The notes beneath the pieces were generated by a model that saw only the letters and a program-made list of their open reading frames with translations, made no database searches and had not been told where the DNA came from. Below, in pieces: positions 45,586-61,153 of a stretch of 64,000 nucleotides of DNA. Where the stretch lies: the NCBI RefSeq assembly GCF_035594125.1, contig NC_087192.1, positions 7,412,501-7,476,500 of the forward strand, written 5' to 3'. The position numbers were made by a program, and so were the translations under genes. The number at the start of each line of letters is the position of its first letter. Position 1 is the first letter of the stretch. Origin of the DNA: Scylla paramamosain. Lineage: Eukaryota > Arthropoda > Malacostraca > Decapoda > Portunidae.

Positions 45586-45646
45586 AAGGAAGGAAGGAAG
45601 GAAGGAAGGAAGGAAGGAAGGAAGGAAGGAAGGAAGGAAGGAAGGA
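45586..45646. repeat. (AAGG)n microsatellite
   Basis: About 15 perfect tetramers. Confidence 0.96.
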
Positions 45647-46568
<922 letters not shown>

Positions 46569-46676
46569 TGTTTGTGTTCGTGTCATCCCTGATTTGAAAC
46601 ATGTTTACCTTTGTGTATTTATGGACTAACGTGATGTATTGACAAGGCAATAGTGACGTCCCTAAGGCGGTTTGAA

Positions 46677-46677
<1 letters not shown>

Positions 46678-46765
<88 letters not shown>
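46678..46765. repeat. (CA)n microsatellite
   Basis: About 43 CA units. Confidence 0.97.
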
Positions 46766-46767
<2 letters not shown>

Positions 46768-47371
46768 TGTAGTAAACGTTATTAATTTAATAATTTCTTG
46801 ATTTTAGTAATGAAAAATACAGCGTTTTCTCAACAAAAACTAGTACTACTACTACTATTGCTATAACCCCTTTCACTACTACTACTACTACTACTACTAT
46901 TACTACTACTTCAGGCACTACTAGGCCACTACTCTTAGAGGTACAAAACTCGCGAGGGAAAAGGGCTTAGGCAGGAAAGGAAAGCGGATTGAGAGTTTTT
47001 CCTTCTTTCCTTGCCTCAAAAATTCGTGTGAGAACGGCACGGCGGCCAGTGGCGGGCGGGAGGGCAGAGGGAGAGGGGATGAGGATACAGGCAAGTAACG
47101 CAGGTGACACGCATCAGTGGCACAGGAGGCCATGGAGCTCAAAGACGAACCAGAGTGTAGAGTTCTGATTAATATTTTTATACTGATTCCTACTGTTACT
47201 GCTTTAAGTACTGCTATTGTTACCGTCAATACTGCTGTGACTACTACTACTACTACTACATTTACTGGTACCACTAGTATTGCTGCTGTTACTAGCTACT
47301 AGCACAACTACTACTACTGCTACTACTATTACTACTACCACTACTACACTATTTTTACTATTACTACAACA

Positions 47372-47408
<37 letters not shown>

Positions 47409-48449
47409 ATAATAATAATAATAATATTTCTACTACGACTTTTACTACTACTATCACCACTACTCCTACAACTACTACTACTACCACCTCCACCACCACT
47501 AGTGCTAACCTTCTCCATCCCATGTCCCATTAGCCACAAGACACGTGGTTATAACTGGAAGCTCTCAACAGCACGACAAGTTCTGATAAGGCTTGGAACT
47601 TTGCCGCCCAAGTTGTAGCAACGGATGGGATTAGCGAGGGCAGGGAGTGTCAGGGGCAGGGAGGAGAGGGTAAGGGCGGCCGAGGGTAAGGATAATGAGT
47701 GTGTGGGTGTGGAGACGCAGGATAGGGTAGCAACAAATAAAATAAAAACGATGCAAAAATAAACTCGAAGAAGCAAAAAAGAAGGTAAGGGAAAAGAGAA
47801 TACAGAGAAAGGAAAATGTATAGAGATAAACAAGATGTCAAATAGGAGTAACACAAAGATGAAGAGAGAGGAGAAGGAGGAGGAGGACAACGACGAGGAA
47901 CCAGAGGAGGAGGAGGAGGAGGAGAAAAAGGATGAGGAGGAGATATGAAGGATGAGAAGATGGAAGAGGTAGACGAAAGGTACCACACCACACAGCTTCC
48001 CTTCAGTCTTTCAAAATCTGTCGAGCCGAAAGATAGGCAGGAAGGAGGCACTATTTCAGAGGCTGATAACGGAGATGAGAGGTGACAGGAATTGTTCTGA
48101 GGGACGCCTTGGAGCACACCAGGACGGGAGAGGTCTGAGTCACGAAGAGAAAACACGAGCAGGAGTGAGTTAGTGGGAGAGAGGAAACCCAAGACAATGG
48201 GAAAGATTAGGATTGGTGGAAAGGAAACAGGGATAAGAGGGGCTGATAGGGACAAGGGTTAATAGGATCTAGGACGAGACAGGTCACGGCTGGAAGGGGA
48301 AACAAGGGGAAAATAAGGTGGAGAGGTGAAATAAGGTTGAGAGGGGAGAGGTCACGAGGGAAGGAGAGGCGAGAGTGGGTGAAAGGAGAAAAATTGGCTG
48401 ATTGATTGATTAGATGGCCATAACGTTTCTTGGCACAGCGGCAGGAGCT
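46766..48449. other. Imperfect CTA fields and purine-rich DNA
   Basis: ACT/CTA triplets cluster at 46840-46925 and 47225-47515, including about 12 perfect units at 47371-47406. 47030-47160 is GC-richer. 47640-48400 is purine-biased with AGGA words and an imperfect GGTCACG/GAGAGG repeat (48280-48365). No gene. Confidence 0.55.

Positions 48450-48521
<72 letters not shown>
48450..48521. repeat. (GA)n microsatellite
   Basis: About 35 GA units. Confidence 0.97.
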
Positions 48522-48525
<4 letters not shown>

Positions 48526-49270
48526 TGAACGTAAAGATATAAGGACATGATAACAGGAGGCAGGAAAAGGAAGAAAACAGGAAGGAAGGGAAACTATAAA
48601 AGACAAAATAGAAAGAAAAGACGAGAATTGAGAAAATAAATGGATCACAAACTCGACTACATAAACAGACAAGAGGAAAAAAAGATTTAATAATAAAGAA
48701 AAAGAAGGAAGAAAGGAAGGAAGGGAAGAAAGCGAGAGAAAAAAAATGAAAATAACGGAGGAGGAAGAAGGAAAGAAGGAAGGAAGCAAGGAAGAAAAGA
48801 AGCCAGGCATATACAAAGAGTAAGACGAAGAATGTAAAAAAGAAAACAGATTCGTATGCACGTGATATTCCAGGAAAAGAAAATAATCTGCACGTTGTCC
48901 TTTCAGCGCTCATCATGCACAAAACAATGCTGATGAATGCCTGGCTAATGTATCGGAGTTTTTTCAATGTAATCATACCGAAACCTAATGCAAGAAAGAG
49001 CTAATAATCAATGGCCCAGCATTCACTGATTATTAACCGAGCCAAATTAATAGAAAAGATAATAACAAGCTGAAATATAAAATATGAAATGAGGACCTTC
49101 CTACCGCAGTACATCTTCGAATTGCAACACCAACTACCTTCAGTTAACAGTGCCAAAGCAAAATCACTATAATTAATGATGCCAAGGGAAGACTGCAGTG
49201 TATGTACGGCACATTACCAAGGCAGCAAACATTCATACCGTCCTCAACAAACAATCGTAACCGTAGTAAG
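48522..49270. other. Purine-rich then unassigned DNA
   Basis: A/G-rich with GGAAGGAAGG words to about 48850; mixed and A-rich afterwards. No gene. Confidence 0.55.
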
Positions 49271-49450
49271 TTCCCCTTCCTATGACTTGAACTGCTTGGA
49301 GAGAAAGGCTTAAAGACACTTATTCTCCAGCTGTGAGTAATCTCTTTGTTCTTTTAGGCCTAGTACCTTAGTGGGCCTTTTTTTTTTTTCTTCTTCTTCT
49401 TCTTCCTTCTTATTGCCCTAGGTCTGTGAGCCTCTTACATGAAAAAAAAA
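49271..49450 (+). mobile_element. 3' tail fragment of a LINE of the element B family
   Basis: Begins with TTCCCCTTCCTATGACTTGA, matching element B at about 60985. The short frame there reads PSYDLNCLERKA, a stop, then RHL, against PSYDLNSLKREVSRHL in element B. It continues through matching 3' UTR landmarks (CTTTGTTCTTTTA, TAGTGGGCCTTTTT, TTGCCCTAGGTCTGTGAGCC, CTTACATG) to a poly(A) tail at 49442-49450. A severely 5'-truncated and diverged copy. Confidence 0.75.
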
Positions 49451-49766
49451 GTTGGAATTTTTAAAAGTCTATGATTGTGGGAATTAATTACGATGAAACA
49501 TTTCTTATGATCCTTAGAACAAACAGTCATTCACAGTGGAGGTGCCCAGCTTAAGGTTGCCCTAAAAATTTGCAGAGAAATAGATAAACAAATAAATAAA
49601 AATTCCACGTTAACGATTAATTGCATGACTGACGAACTGATGATACAACAATAAAAGAACCATATACCTTTCAAATGTACAAGGGGAGGGAATTGAAAAA
49701 AAAAAGCTTCCGTTAACTAACATGTCACCGCTACTATCGTGCTGAAACAAAAACAAAATACACCAC

Positions 49767-49767
<1 letters not shown>
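49451..49767. other. Unassigned AT-rich DNA
   Basis: Mixed AT-rich sequence downstream of the LINE tail; no gene. Confidence 0.5.
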
Positions 49768-49834
<67 letters not shown>

Positions 49835-49897
49835 ACATACAAAGTAAAAAAAAAAAAAACTAACACGCTATCACTACCACTAAGCTAAGACAAAGAC

Positions 49898-49955
<58 letters not shown>
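49768..49955. repeat. Two (CA)n microsatellites
   Basis: About 32 CA units (49768-49833) and about 27 CA units (49899-49954); both are followed by CA(C)AAAG-like text. Confidence 0.96.
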
Positions 49956-50155
49956 AAAGACTCGATAGCAAGACGCACTGTCCTCTACGTCCTCAAGTCC
50001 ACGGCGGCAGATTCGTATAGAAGTTTTTACAGCCTCGCAGTATCGACAATCTAGAACAACTACGGCGGAAGGAAAAGCTAAACTAAGCCAAGGGTTTCCA
50101 TGAATGTAGACGTCACTTTGAGCCTTCCTGCTAACTCCCTAGACAGTTATAAGAC

Positions 50156-50264
<109 letters not shown>

Positions 50265-50389
50265 CTGGGAGGTAGGAAAGGTTGGTAGAAAGATAACGAG
50301 ACTTAATTCCTCTATATCCTTAGGATTTATAGAACTTGTGGATTCATTTCTTAAAGGGCGCATGGAAGGGAAGGAGAGAAGATGGTTGG

Positions 50390-50532
50390 CTGGTGGTGGT
50401 GGTGGTGGTGGTGGTGGTGGTGGTGGTGGTGTGTGTGTGTGTGTGTGTGTTCCTGCCTTTCTTTACCACCTACACACACACACACACATACCCATCCACG
50501 CACACACACAGACAGGGAAACTTTTATCTCCC

Positions 50533-50604
<72 letters not shown>
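50390..50604. repeat. (GGT)n-(GT)n and (CA)n tracts
   Basis: About 12 GGT units (50394-50430) pass directly into about 10 GT units (to 50450). Short CA runs follow, then about 34 CA units (50535-50603). GT and CA parts are mutually complementary. Confidence 0.95.
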
Positions 50605-50605
<1 letters not shown>

Positions 50606-50751
50606 CTCCAAAGGGGCACGAATCTTCCTTCCTTACTCCGTCTGTTAGTTTCTTCCTCAAAATCAGGTGAGTTTTCTGCCTTGCCTCTAACGCTGTTAAC
50701 GAAATATTATGTTGTAGTGTTGAGGGGCAAAAATATTTAAACTAAAATGCC

Positions 50752-50753
50752 CT

Positions 50754-50832
<79 letters not shown>
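50752..50832. repeat. C-run and (CT)n microsatellite
   Basis: A C10 run (50754-50763) leads into about 34 CT units. Confidence 0.96.
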
Positions 50833-52300
<1,468 letters not shown>

Positions 52301-52356
52301 TGGTGGTGGTGGTGGTGGTGGTGGTGGTGGTGGTGGTGGTGGTGGTGGTGGTGGTG
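52301..52356. repeat. (GGT)n microsatellite
   Basis: About 18 GGT units. Confidence 0.96.
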
Positions 52357-52586
52357 TTCGGATTAACCTTCACACTTCTTGGTATCGAAGAAGAAAAGAA
52401 AATGTAACGTAAGAGAGGATCGTTCCACTGCAGACTCGTGTGTCTCCTTTTTAAGCTTCAAGGCAAGTGAAATAATAGTCTCTCCGGTTTTCTTCTCTTT
52501 GCATTATCGCGGCAAATACTCGGAGGAGAGACACCAACAGTTGGCTAAGAGGTAAAAAGAGACCTGGAGGCAGACGGACACAGTAG

Positions 52587-53059
52587 GAGATAATTTTGTG
52601 GGATTACTAACTTCTGAAAACATTAAAAGCAAAATGATGTGATACCTGCGCCATCTGCTACTAGAGTTCTTGCATCCACCATTCCCTTGTGTTGTGTTGT
52701 GTTGTTTAGTGTTTTGTTAGGTCATGGTTTTATAACGGCACTTCTTGACTTAGTTTTTATTTTGGCTTTTATTTCTTTACTGTATATATGAATTTCTTTC
52801 TTTGCATTCTTACTGCATATATGAGATCATTTTGTGGGATTACTAACTTCTGAAAACATTAAAAGCAAAATGATGTGATACCTGCGCCATCTGCTACTAG
52901 AGTTCTTGCATCCACCATTCCCTTGTGTTGTGTTGTGTTGTTTAGTGTTTTGTTAGGTCATGGTTTTATAACGGCACTCCTTGACTTAGTTTTTATTTTG
53001 GCTTTTATTTCTTTACTGTATATATGAATTTCTTTCTTTGCATTCTTACTGCATATATG
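52587..53059. repeat. Recent 236-bp tandem duplication
   Basis: Copies at 52587-52822 and 52823-53059 are identical by eye except two substitutions (A/C at 52592/52828, T/C near 52744/52980). Both include GCGCCATCTGCTACTAGAG and a GTGTTGTGTTG stretch. The near-identity means either a very recent duplication or an assembly artefact. Confidence 0.96.
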
Positions 53060-53211
53060 TATTTTATTTATTTGTTTATGGTGTTGCTGTATATGTATCT
53101 TTATATCTGTTCTTATTCATATATGTATTTATTTTTTAGTGTTCATTTTCCATAACACCGTCGTTTATACTAAGCAAAAAAATAAATAAATAAATAAATA
53201 AAAAATACAAA

Positions 53212-53242
<31 letters not shown>
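53060..53242. repeat. T-rich repeat remnant and (AAAT)n tract
   Basis: ATATGTATTTATTT-type words (53055-53135) precede imperfect AAAT units (53178-53242). Confidence 0.85.
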
Positions 53243-53589
53243 AACACACTTATAGCTGAATGAGTGACTAATTCTAACACATCCCTAAAATAACGATAAA
53301 AAAAAATCCTTTATATCACCGTTTCCCAATGTAGGTTTTAGCTGTTGTACTTTTTTTAACTCCAATTATATCCTTTTCTGCCCCTATTCTTTCGAAAACA
53401 GAGGCGTTAACACTCAACTGGAAAAAAAAGAATAATAATTGTAACACATCCCTAGAAGAAAGAAAGCCAACCAAAAAAAAGACAACTAAAACTACCAAAC
53501 AATAGTAGCGAATAATCACCATCATTCACACTCTAACTTAGAAGAAAGAGAAAGGACGAAAGAAAAAAAAAAAAGGTCCCATTCAAAAA
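53243..53589. other. A-rich unassigned DNA
   Basis: TAACACATCCCTA occurs at 53275 and 53442 (about 167 bp apart), a possible old tandem remnant. No gene. Confidence 0.45.
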
Positions 53590-53760
53590 AGATATCTTAC
53601 ATAACACGCCCTTCATCTTCAGCCAGGCTAAGAAAGAGCTGGTCCGCCGCGCCTCTGCCAGCCGGGTTAGGGTGGCAGCGCGGCGCCTCCTTATCGTGGC
53701 CACCTCCTGCATCACCGCCACTTGGTATGCTAGTGAGGGACGATCCGAGGCCGGCGGGAA
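53590..53760 (-). other. GC-rich candidate exon, unidentified
   Basis: A GC-rich island in AT-rich surroundings. One minus-strand frame gives a non-repetitive, Arg/Ala/Leu-rich helical peptide (AVMQEVATIRRRRAATLTRLAEARR) running into a good splice-donor-like AT/GTAAGAT near 53600. A second minus frame is also open through the island. No family is recognised, and no acceptor was found. It may be a host exon, an old element or chance. Confidence 0.2.
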
Positions 53761-53789
53761 TATGTAAACACGAACATATGTGAGTGGGT

Positions 53790-54040
<251 letters not shown>

Positions 54041-54216
54041 CAATAGCCACTTGGGTTACATTCACTCCATGGCCTCAGATCGATTTCCGCCCTTATAGTC
54101 ACTTGAAAACCTTCCTCTCTCTCTCTCTCTTTTTTTCTCTATTCCACCAACACGGGATATTGCTATTTCGCCTTATGGACACCGATAATCTCATACCCAA
54201 CCTAACGTGCCCTTAT

Positions 54217-54217
<1 letters not shown>

Positions 54218-54305
<88 letters not shown>
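54218..54305. repeat. (CT)n microsatellite
   Basis: About 43 CT units. Confidence 0.97.
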
Positions 54306-54308
<3 letters not shown>

Positions 54309-54472
54309 TGATTTTACTCCTCGGCTCGTTATTCTTGTACTGTAATAGTATTGGGTTCCTTTTCACCAGTGATTACGTATGTCCTGGTTAGTCTACTTTC
54401 ATCGATGCATCTGCTTGTACCTGTAAACTTATAAACCACAGGAACAGGTAAGGTGAACTGCCATAATCCAGT

Positions 54473-54474
<2 letters not shown>

Positions 54475-54550
<76 letters not shown>
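54475..54550. repeat. (CT)n microsatellite
   Basis: About 37 CT units. CCACAGGAACAGGTA (54436) before it is echoed by CCACAAGGACACACATA (54603) after it. Confidence 0.97.
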
Positions 54551-54554
<4 letters not shown>

Positions 54555-55210
54555 ACTATCTCCTCTTATCTACTTATTTCACTCGTTAATTTTGAACTGA
54601 ATACCACAAGGACACACATAAAGAATGTTGCCACAATCCAGTCGCTCGGTCCACACGTGGCAGTACTCGTTGAAGAGTCCATCTCAACAACTCCCAGTCT
54701 CAATATCCTGTCCGAAAACCACCACATCTTCATCGTTTTCTTCCCTTGAGTGTGTGGGATTTTTTCTTTCCTTTCCGCTTTTTTTATCCTCTCTGGTACT
54801 TTCTCCTTCACACCACTGCACCCTCACCACCTCCACCACTACTGCAACTACTACTACTACTGCTGCTGCTGCTGCCACTATTCTTTCTCTCCCTCTCTTC
54901 CCTATTTGCTGGTGCTTCCTCACCTCGCCACTCACCGCTACTACTGCCCAACTTCATCTTTTCTGACGCCTCTCACCACCACTTTTTTTTCCCCCTCTCA
55001 TTCTCAAGTTTGCCTATTGCAGCATCCACGTTATTATTTTCAACGCTTTTCTTTTATTATTTCTTTAACGGTGAGTTGTTCCGTTTTCTATTTTTGTATC
55101 TCCTGCTCTTTTATTAAATATATTTTATTTTTTCATAACAACCTTGACCAAAAATATGATATGAAAAAGGTTAAAATTCTTAGCTGGAACAAAAGACTAA
55201 TTGTACAAGT

Positions 55211-55212
<2 letters not shown>
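54551..55212. other. Unassigned pyrimidine-rich DNA
   Basis: ACT/CTG triplet patch (54836-54876), T-rich after 54980. No gene. Confidence 0.5.
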
Positions 55213-55289
<77 letters not shown>

Positions 55290-55388
55290 CAAGAGATAAC
55301 ACTACTTTCCAATATTCCTTGGGACACTTCGCTTCCTGTCCCTCCTTCCTCTCTCTAGCTCTCTCCACACTCCCTTCGTCATCTTCCC

Positions 55389-55472
<84 letters not shown>
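55213..55472. repeat. Two (CT)n microsatellites
   Basis: About 36 CT units (55213-55284) and about 40 CT units (55393-55472). Confidence 0.97.
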
Positions 55473-56208
<736 letters not shown>

Positions 56209-56726
56209 TTAACGACCAAAAGGTGAAGGAAGTGACCCATAACACGTTGTTTTCCTCACCTCTTTACGACACCAGCACCTCTACATTCTATCCCTCCCGC
56301 CCCTTTACCTGGCTTTCTTTCCTTTTACTAACAGCACGCGTTAGGCAACAGAAGAGCAAGAACGCTCCCTCAGTCTACCTGGAGGGCGCAAATTTCAATG
56401 CTCAATAACCTACACATTTGTTAGGACGGAAAAGGACTTGGGTTTGGTAAAATGCTAAGAATCGCTCATTTGCAAAAGATATGTTGACTCTTCTTGTTAT
56501 TTTATTATGACGAACTGAATACTGATCAGCAAAAGGCGTTTTTATAATAGGATGGGTTTGTTTAGATGGTGTGAAAGCTATGTTGTTGATTGTGGATGTT
56601 TCGTTACGTACAAATTTTATCCATGTTCTTGGCCTATAGTACTAAAGTGGCCTTGTCTTTAGAAACAGAGAAAAAAAAAACGAATAAGAAGAAAGAAAAA
56701 CAATTAACAAAACATTCACATAACTG

Positions 56727-56727
<1 letters not shown>
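56209..56727. other. Unassigned DNA
   Basis: Mixed composition, no gene or clear repeat. Confidence 0.5.
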
Positions 56728-56757
<30 letters not shown>

Positions 56758-56808
56758 GAACAAAAGACATAATTAAATGAAAGACACGAAGTAAAAAATA
56801 TAAAAAAC

Positions 56809-56887
<79 letters not shown>
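56728..56887. repeat. (TA)n and (GA)n microsatellites
   Basis: About 12 TA units (56729-56752) and about 38 GA units (56812-56887). Confidence 0.96.
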
Positions 56888-56889
<2 letters not shown>

Positions 56890-57081
56890 GCGTAAGACAC
56901 CTTCACCTGCACCCAAGTCACGGCCAACCAGGTGCCCTGAATCACACTGCGCTATCTCTCCCTCTCTTGAGTTTCCTCCCATGGAAAAAAAAAGTAAAAA
57001 TTGTGTGATTGTGTCTGGAATGTTAGAAAAATATGGAGGGAGAGAAAAATATCTAGCGTTCTGAGAAAAGAGAGTACTAGA

Positions 57082-57183
<102 letters not shown>

Positions 57184-57292
57184 AAGATGGTGCACAGGGA
57201 GGCAGGTATTCAAAGCAGGACACGTGTGAAGATACTCGTAATTCCTTTGTTCGAAATAAAGAACTTAAAACAGTAGAAGGAGGATGACGGCG

Positions 57293-57397
57293 AAGGAGGA
57301 GGAGGAGGAGGAGGAGGAGGAGGAGGAGGAGGAGGAGGAGGAGGAGGAGGAGGAGGAGGAGGAGGAGGAGGAGGAGGAGGAGGAGGAGGAGGAGGAA
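57293..57397. repeat. (GGA)n microsatellite, longest triplet tract
   Basis: About 34 perfect GGA units, purine only. Confidence 0.97.
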
Positions 57398-57506
57398 AAT
57401 GATTGGAAGAAAACAGAAAAGGAAGGACGAAATGAATGAAGAGGAGATAGATGATGTGGGTAATTTGAAACAGGGAGACTATCAGAACATCACAGAGAAA
57501 ACGAAA

Positions 57507-57560
<54 letters not shown>
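57507..57560. repeat. (CA)n microsatellite
   Basis: About 26 CA units. Confidence 0.96.
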
Positions 57561-57837
57561 GCATACCATCCCCAGCACCCACAAACAAGTAAATCCCTAA
57601 CCTCACCTTTACTTAACGATCTCATGACGCCCCTCTTACATAACCTGAGGATCATTACAGCGAGGGGGTAAAGAATACACCAAAGAGTAAATTAGTGGCG
57701 CAGGCAGAATTAACGTGGGAATGTGAAGAGATGTATGGTTGAGTAGTTTAGTACAGGTATGTGTCTTGATTCGCTCGTTAAGACAACATACAGTCATTCG
57801 TCTCCATCGAGCTTGTTAAAGAGGTGTACTCGCAATG

Positions 57838-57919
<82 letters not shown>
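57838..57919. repeat. (CT)n microsatellite
   Basis: About 40 CT units. Confidence 0.97.
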
Positions 57920-57922
<3 letters not shown>

Positions 57923-58148
57923 CACACGGACAGTTACATCATGACCTGCTTAATAATTTTCACAGAACAGCGACACGATACTTGCTTTAAATATTAATGT
58001 AACGCACTTTTGTCTAAAATTAATTATATTTTATGGCAACATCTATTTTCTTTAATATGCCGTTGTTCGAAATTCACGGTAATGCATCAGTAGGTTGATT
58101 CCGACTCATTGGTTCGTATTATCCTCAATTTTCAATATATTATCCTTG

Positions 58149-58154
<6 letters not shown>

Positions 58155-58204
<50 letters not shown>

Positions 58205-58205
58205 G
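58155..58205. repeat. (ATT)n microsatellite
   Basis: About 16 ATT units. Confidence 0.95.
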
Positions 58206-58247
58206 CATGTTTAATCTTAATACGTAAAAATATGAAATAATATCACG

Positions 58248-58600
58248 TATATATATATTTTTTTCTATTTAACGTTTCGTTCCTCTACAGTTCTTTATTT
58301 TCTGATTACTTTCCATTGAAAACTATTTATTATTATTATTCTTATTTACTTGGATAGTCTCCTTAAATGAAAATAAAAAAATATCACTTTTTTCTTCTTA
58401 ACATTTTGTGCTTCTACAGTCCTTTATTTGCTTATGTATTTATAATGAGAAGGATTTTTATTACTATTTCTATCCACCTGGCTAGTCTCCTTAACAGAAA
58501 ATATACTATAACAAATTTTTTTTTACTTGTTAGCATTTTGTTCTTCTACCGTCCCTCATTTTTCTGTATTCTTACATTTTTACACCTTGAAATACATCAA
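58248..58600. repeat. Diverged tandem repeat, ~130-bp period, ~2.7 units
   Basis: CTACAG/CTACAG/CTACCG falls at 58285, 58414 and 58546. Each is preceded by TTAACRTTTYGT or TTAGCATTTTGT and followed by a TCCTTTATTT/CCCTCATTT step; TAGTCTCCTTAA closes the first two units (58355, 58484). The hydrophobic frame across 58367-58870 is a by-product of this T-rich repeat. Confidence 0.75.
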
Positions 58601-58807
58601 ACAAACACAATAAGACCAATGATGTCCTCAATAAACGCATTTTTAACGATATTTATTGTTTCTTATGCTTCATTAATTACGCAGCCATCAAGCAACGGCC
58701 AGCGAGGCGTTAAGTGCATTTTGCCTTTACTTTTACCACTCTCCGGCTGCACCAGTTTGATGTCGAGTGCCGTGACAGCGCTGCTAATACTGCTGGAAAA
58801 GACCGAT

Positions 58808-58895
58808 GTTCCTAAACGCTTTGTTCTCTCATTACAATTATTTTCAAAGGCCACAGACAAGATTTATTAGGTTCTTTCGGGTGATGCTGCAAAAA
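58808..58895 (+). repeat. Unclassified dispersed repeat, copy 4 (partial)
   Basis: AAACGCTTTGTTCTCTCATTA, then TATTTTCAAAGGCCACAGAC at about 58839 and GATTTATTAGGTTCTTTCGG, in the order seen at 20.1 kb. Confidence 0.6.
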
Positions 58896-59639
58896 ACTAT
58901 CACAATCCTCCCCATAATGTTTTAATCTTACTTTCTTGTCTTTTTTTCGTTATCCTCCATAACCCAAGAGTTGAGGAAGGCCGCAGTAAAGGTCCACACA
59001 TCGTGCCTGCGAGGAGGAGTGAAGGAGCTGACATAAAGCCACGAGTGATGACCCTGTTCTCTTCCAAGGCGTCGTCACCACTGAGTACGCGACGCCTCCT
59101 CCTCTTCGCCTGCCAGGAATGAGCCACCAAAATTTACGTCACCACTAAACGCACCAGCATCGCCGTGATTTCGGTTAACTACGCTACTTGCCTGCCCATT
59201 ATATTGTCTTATGTGATCGTCAGCCCAACAATCGGTCCTTCAAGATGCAGCAGGACGAGACGGGAAGATTTTGTGAGGCAGCAAGCTCACTTCAATCAGG
59301 TTTCAGTGCCCTTCATCACCTAGAGTAAGAAAGAAAGCTCCCTTTTTATCTTACTTTTCTGCTTCACTACGTCCACCATTCCTGAGACGCTTGCAGAGAA
59401 GAAAATGCAGCCACAACAATTATGTCTCCAGTCACATCATCTAGCTTAATGTAAATACTACTCAAGTGTATTCCACCCACTCAGATCGCCCCCATGAAAA
59501 CTTCCCCCAGAACAATTCCTTTCCATGGTAAATTTTCACAACATAACCTAACTAAATACATTACTGGAGAGCAATTACTTAAGGGAAAATCTTGTGGGTG
59601 GAATGTTCGTGGAAAAAATTAGCCAGGTGGAACTTAAGA
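58896..59639. other. Unassigned DNA upstream of element B
   Basis: Mixed composition. A minus-strand frame (58900-59130) is Arg-rich but unrecognised. CATAACCTAACTAAAT at 59541 recalls the telomere-like word once only. Confidence 0.5.
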
Positions 59640-61153
59640 AACAGCTCTGTCTGTCAACATCTACCTTTCCTTCTTGCTGGAAGTTTGCCTACATTCAACC
59701 TGTTCCTAAAAAGGGTGACCGCTCTAATCCCTCAAACTACAGTCCTATTGCTTTAATTTCCTGCTTATCTAAAGTTTTTTAATTTATCCTCAACAGGAAG
59801 ATTCTTAAACATCTATCACTTCACAACCTACTATCTGATCGCCAGTATGGGTTCCGTCAAGGCCGCTCTACTGGTGATCTTCTGGCTTTCCTTACTGAGT
59901 CTTGGTCATCCTCTTTTAGAGATTTTGGTGAAACTTTTGCTGTTGCCTTGGACATATCAAAAGCCTTTGATAGAGTCTGGCACAAAGCTTTGATTTCCAA
60001 ACTACCCTCCTACGGTTTCTATCCTTCTCTCTGTAACTTCATCTCAAGTTTCCTTTCTGACCGTTCTATTGCTGCTGTGGTAGACGGTCACTGTTCTTCT
60101 CCTAAATCTATTAACAGTGGTGTTCCTCAGGGTTCTGTCCTGTCACCCACTCTCTTCTTATTATTCATTAATGATCTTCTAAACCAAACTTCTTGTCCTA
60201 TCCACTCCTACGCTGATGATACCACCCTGCACTTTTCCACGTCTTTTCATAGACGTCCAACCCTTCAGGAGGTAAACATTTCACGCAGGGAAGCCACAGA
60301 ACGCCTGACTCCTGATCTTTCTAAAATTTCTGATTGGGGCAGAGCAAACTTGGTATTGTTCAATGCCTCAAAAACTCAATTCCTCCATCTATCAACTCGA
60401 CACAACCTTCCAGACAACTATCCCCTCTTCTTCAATGACACTCAATTGTCCCCCTCTTCTACACTGAACATCCTCGGTCTGTCCTTTACTTATAATCTGA
60501 ACTGGAAACTTCACATCTCATCTCTAGCTAAAACAGCTTCTATGAAGTTAGGTGTTCTGAGACGTCTCCGCCAGTTTTTCTCACCCCCCAGCTGCTAACT
60601 CTGTACAAGGGCCTTATCCGTCCATGTATGGAGTATGCTTCACATGTCTGGGGGGTTCCACTCATACTGCTCTTCTAGACAGGGTGGAATCAAAAGCTTT
60701 TCGTCTCATCAACTCCTCTCCTCTAACTGACTGTCTTCAGCCTCTCTCTCACTCCCGCAATGTTGCATATCTAGCTGTCTTCTACTGCTATTTTCATGCT
60801 AACTGCTCTTCTGATCTTGCTAACTGCATGCCTCCCCTCCTTCCGCGGCCTCGCTGCACAAGACTTTCTTCTTTCTCTCACCCCTATTCTGTCCACCTCT
60901 CTAACGCAAGAGTTAACCAGTATTCTCAATCATTCATCCCTTTCTCTGGTAAACTCTGGAACTCCCTGCCTGCTTCTGTATTTCCACCTTCCTATGACTT
61001 GAATTCCTTGAAGAGGGAGGTTTCAAGACACTTATCCACCAATTTTTGACCACTGCTTTGACTCTTTTATGGGACTGGCATTTCAGTGGGCATTTTTTTT
61101 ATTAGATTTTTGTTGCCCTTGGCCAGTGTCCTTCCTACATAAAAAAAAAAAAG
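59640..61153 (+). mobile_element. LINE element B, 5'-truncated
   Basis: A 1.5-kb plus-strand fragment comprising most of the reverse transcriptase, the C-terminal region, a 3' UTR and a poly(A) tail (61140-61152). It starts abruptly inside the coding region, as expected from incomplete reverse transcription. The 7-bp word AATTAGC at 59617-59623 and 61154-61160 may be the target-site duplication. It is a different family from element A and shares its 3' end with the fragment at 49.3 kb. Confidence 0.92.
59647..61049 (+). pseudogene. LINE element B reverse transcriptase, truncated and interrupted
   Basis: The endonuclease domain is missing. The frame opens in the finger region (LCLSTSTFPSCWK, IQPVPKKGDRSNPSNY), has an in-frame TAA at 59780-59782, and continues in the same frame through QYGFRQGRS, ALDISKAFDRVWH, SGVPQGSVLSPTLF and YADDTTLH to 60598. 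Two single-base shifts follow, at a C6 run (60584-60589) and a G6 run (60650-60655); the C-terminal part then reads from about 60656 in the third frame (LLDRVESKAFRLI...WNSLPASVF...LKREVSRHL) to the stop at 61047-61049. The catalytic Asp residues are present, but the truncation alone makes it inactive. The YADDTTL form suits the Jockey/CR1-like group; the exact clade is not determined. Confidence 0.92.

Noticed and set aside
58367..58870. 167-codon hydrophobic frame as a membrane protein
   Set aside because: It overlaps a decayed ~130-bp tandem repeat and a dispersed-repeat copy.
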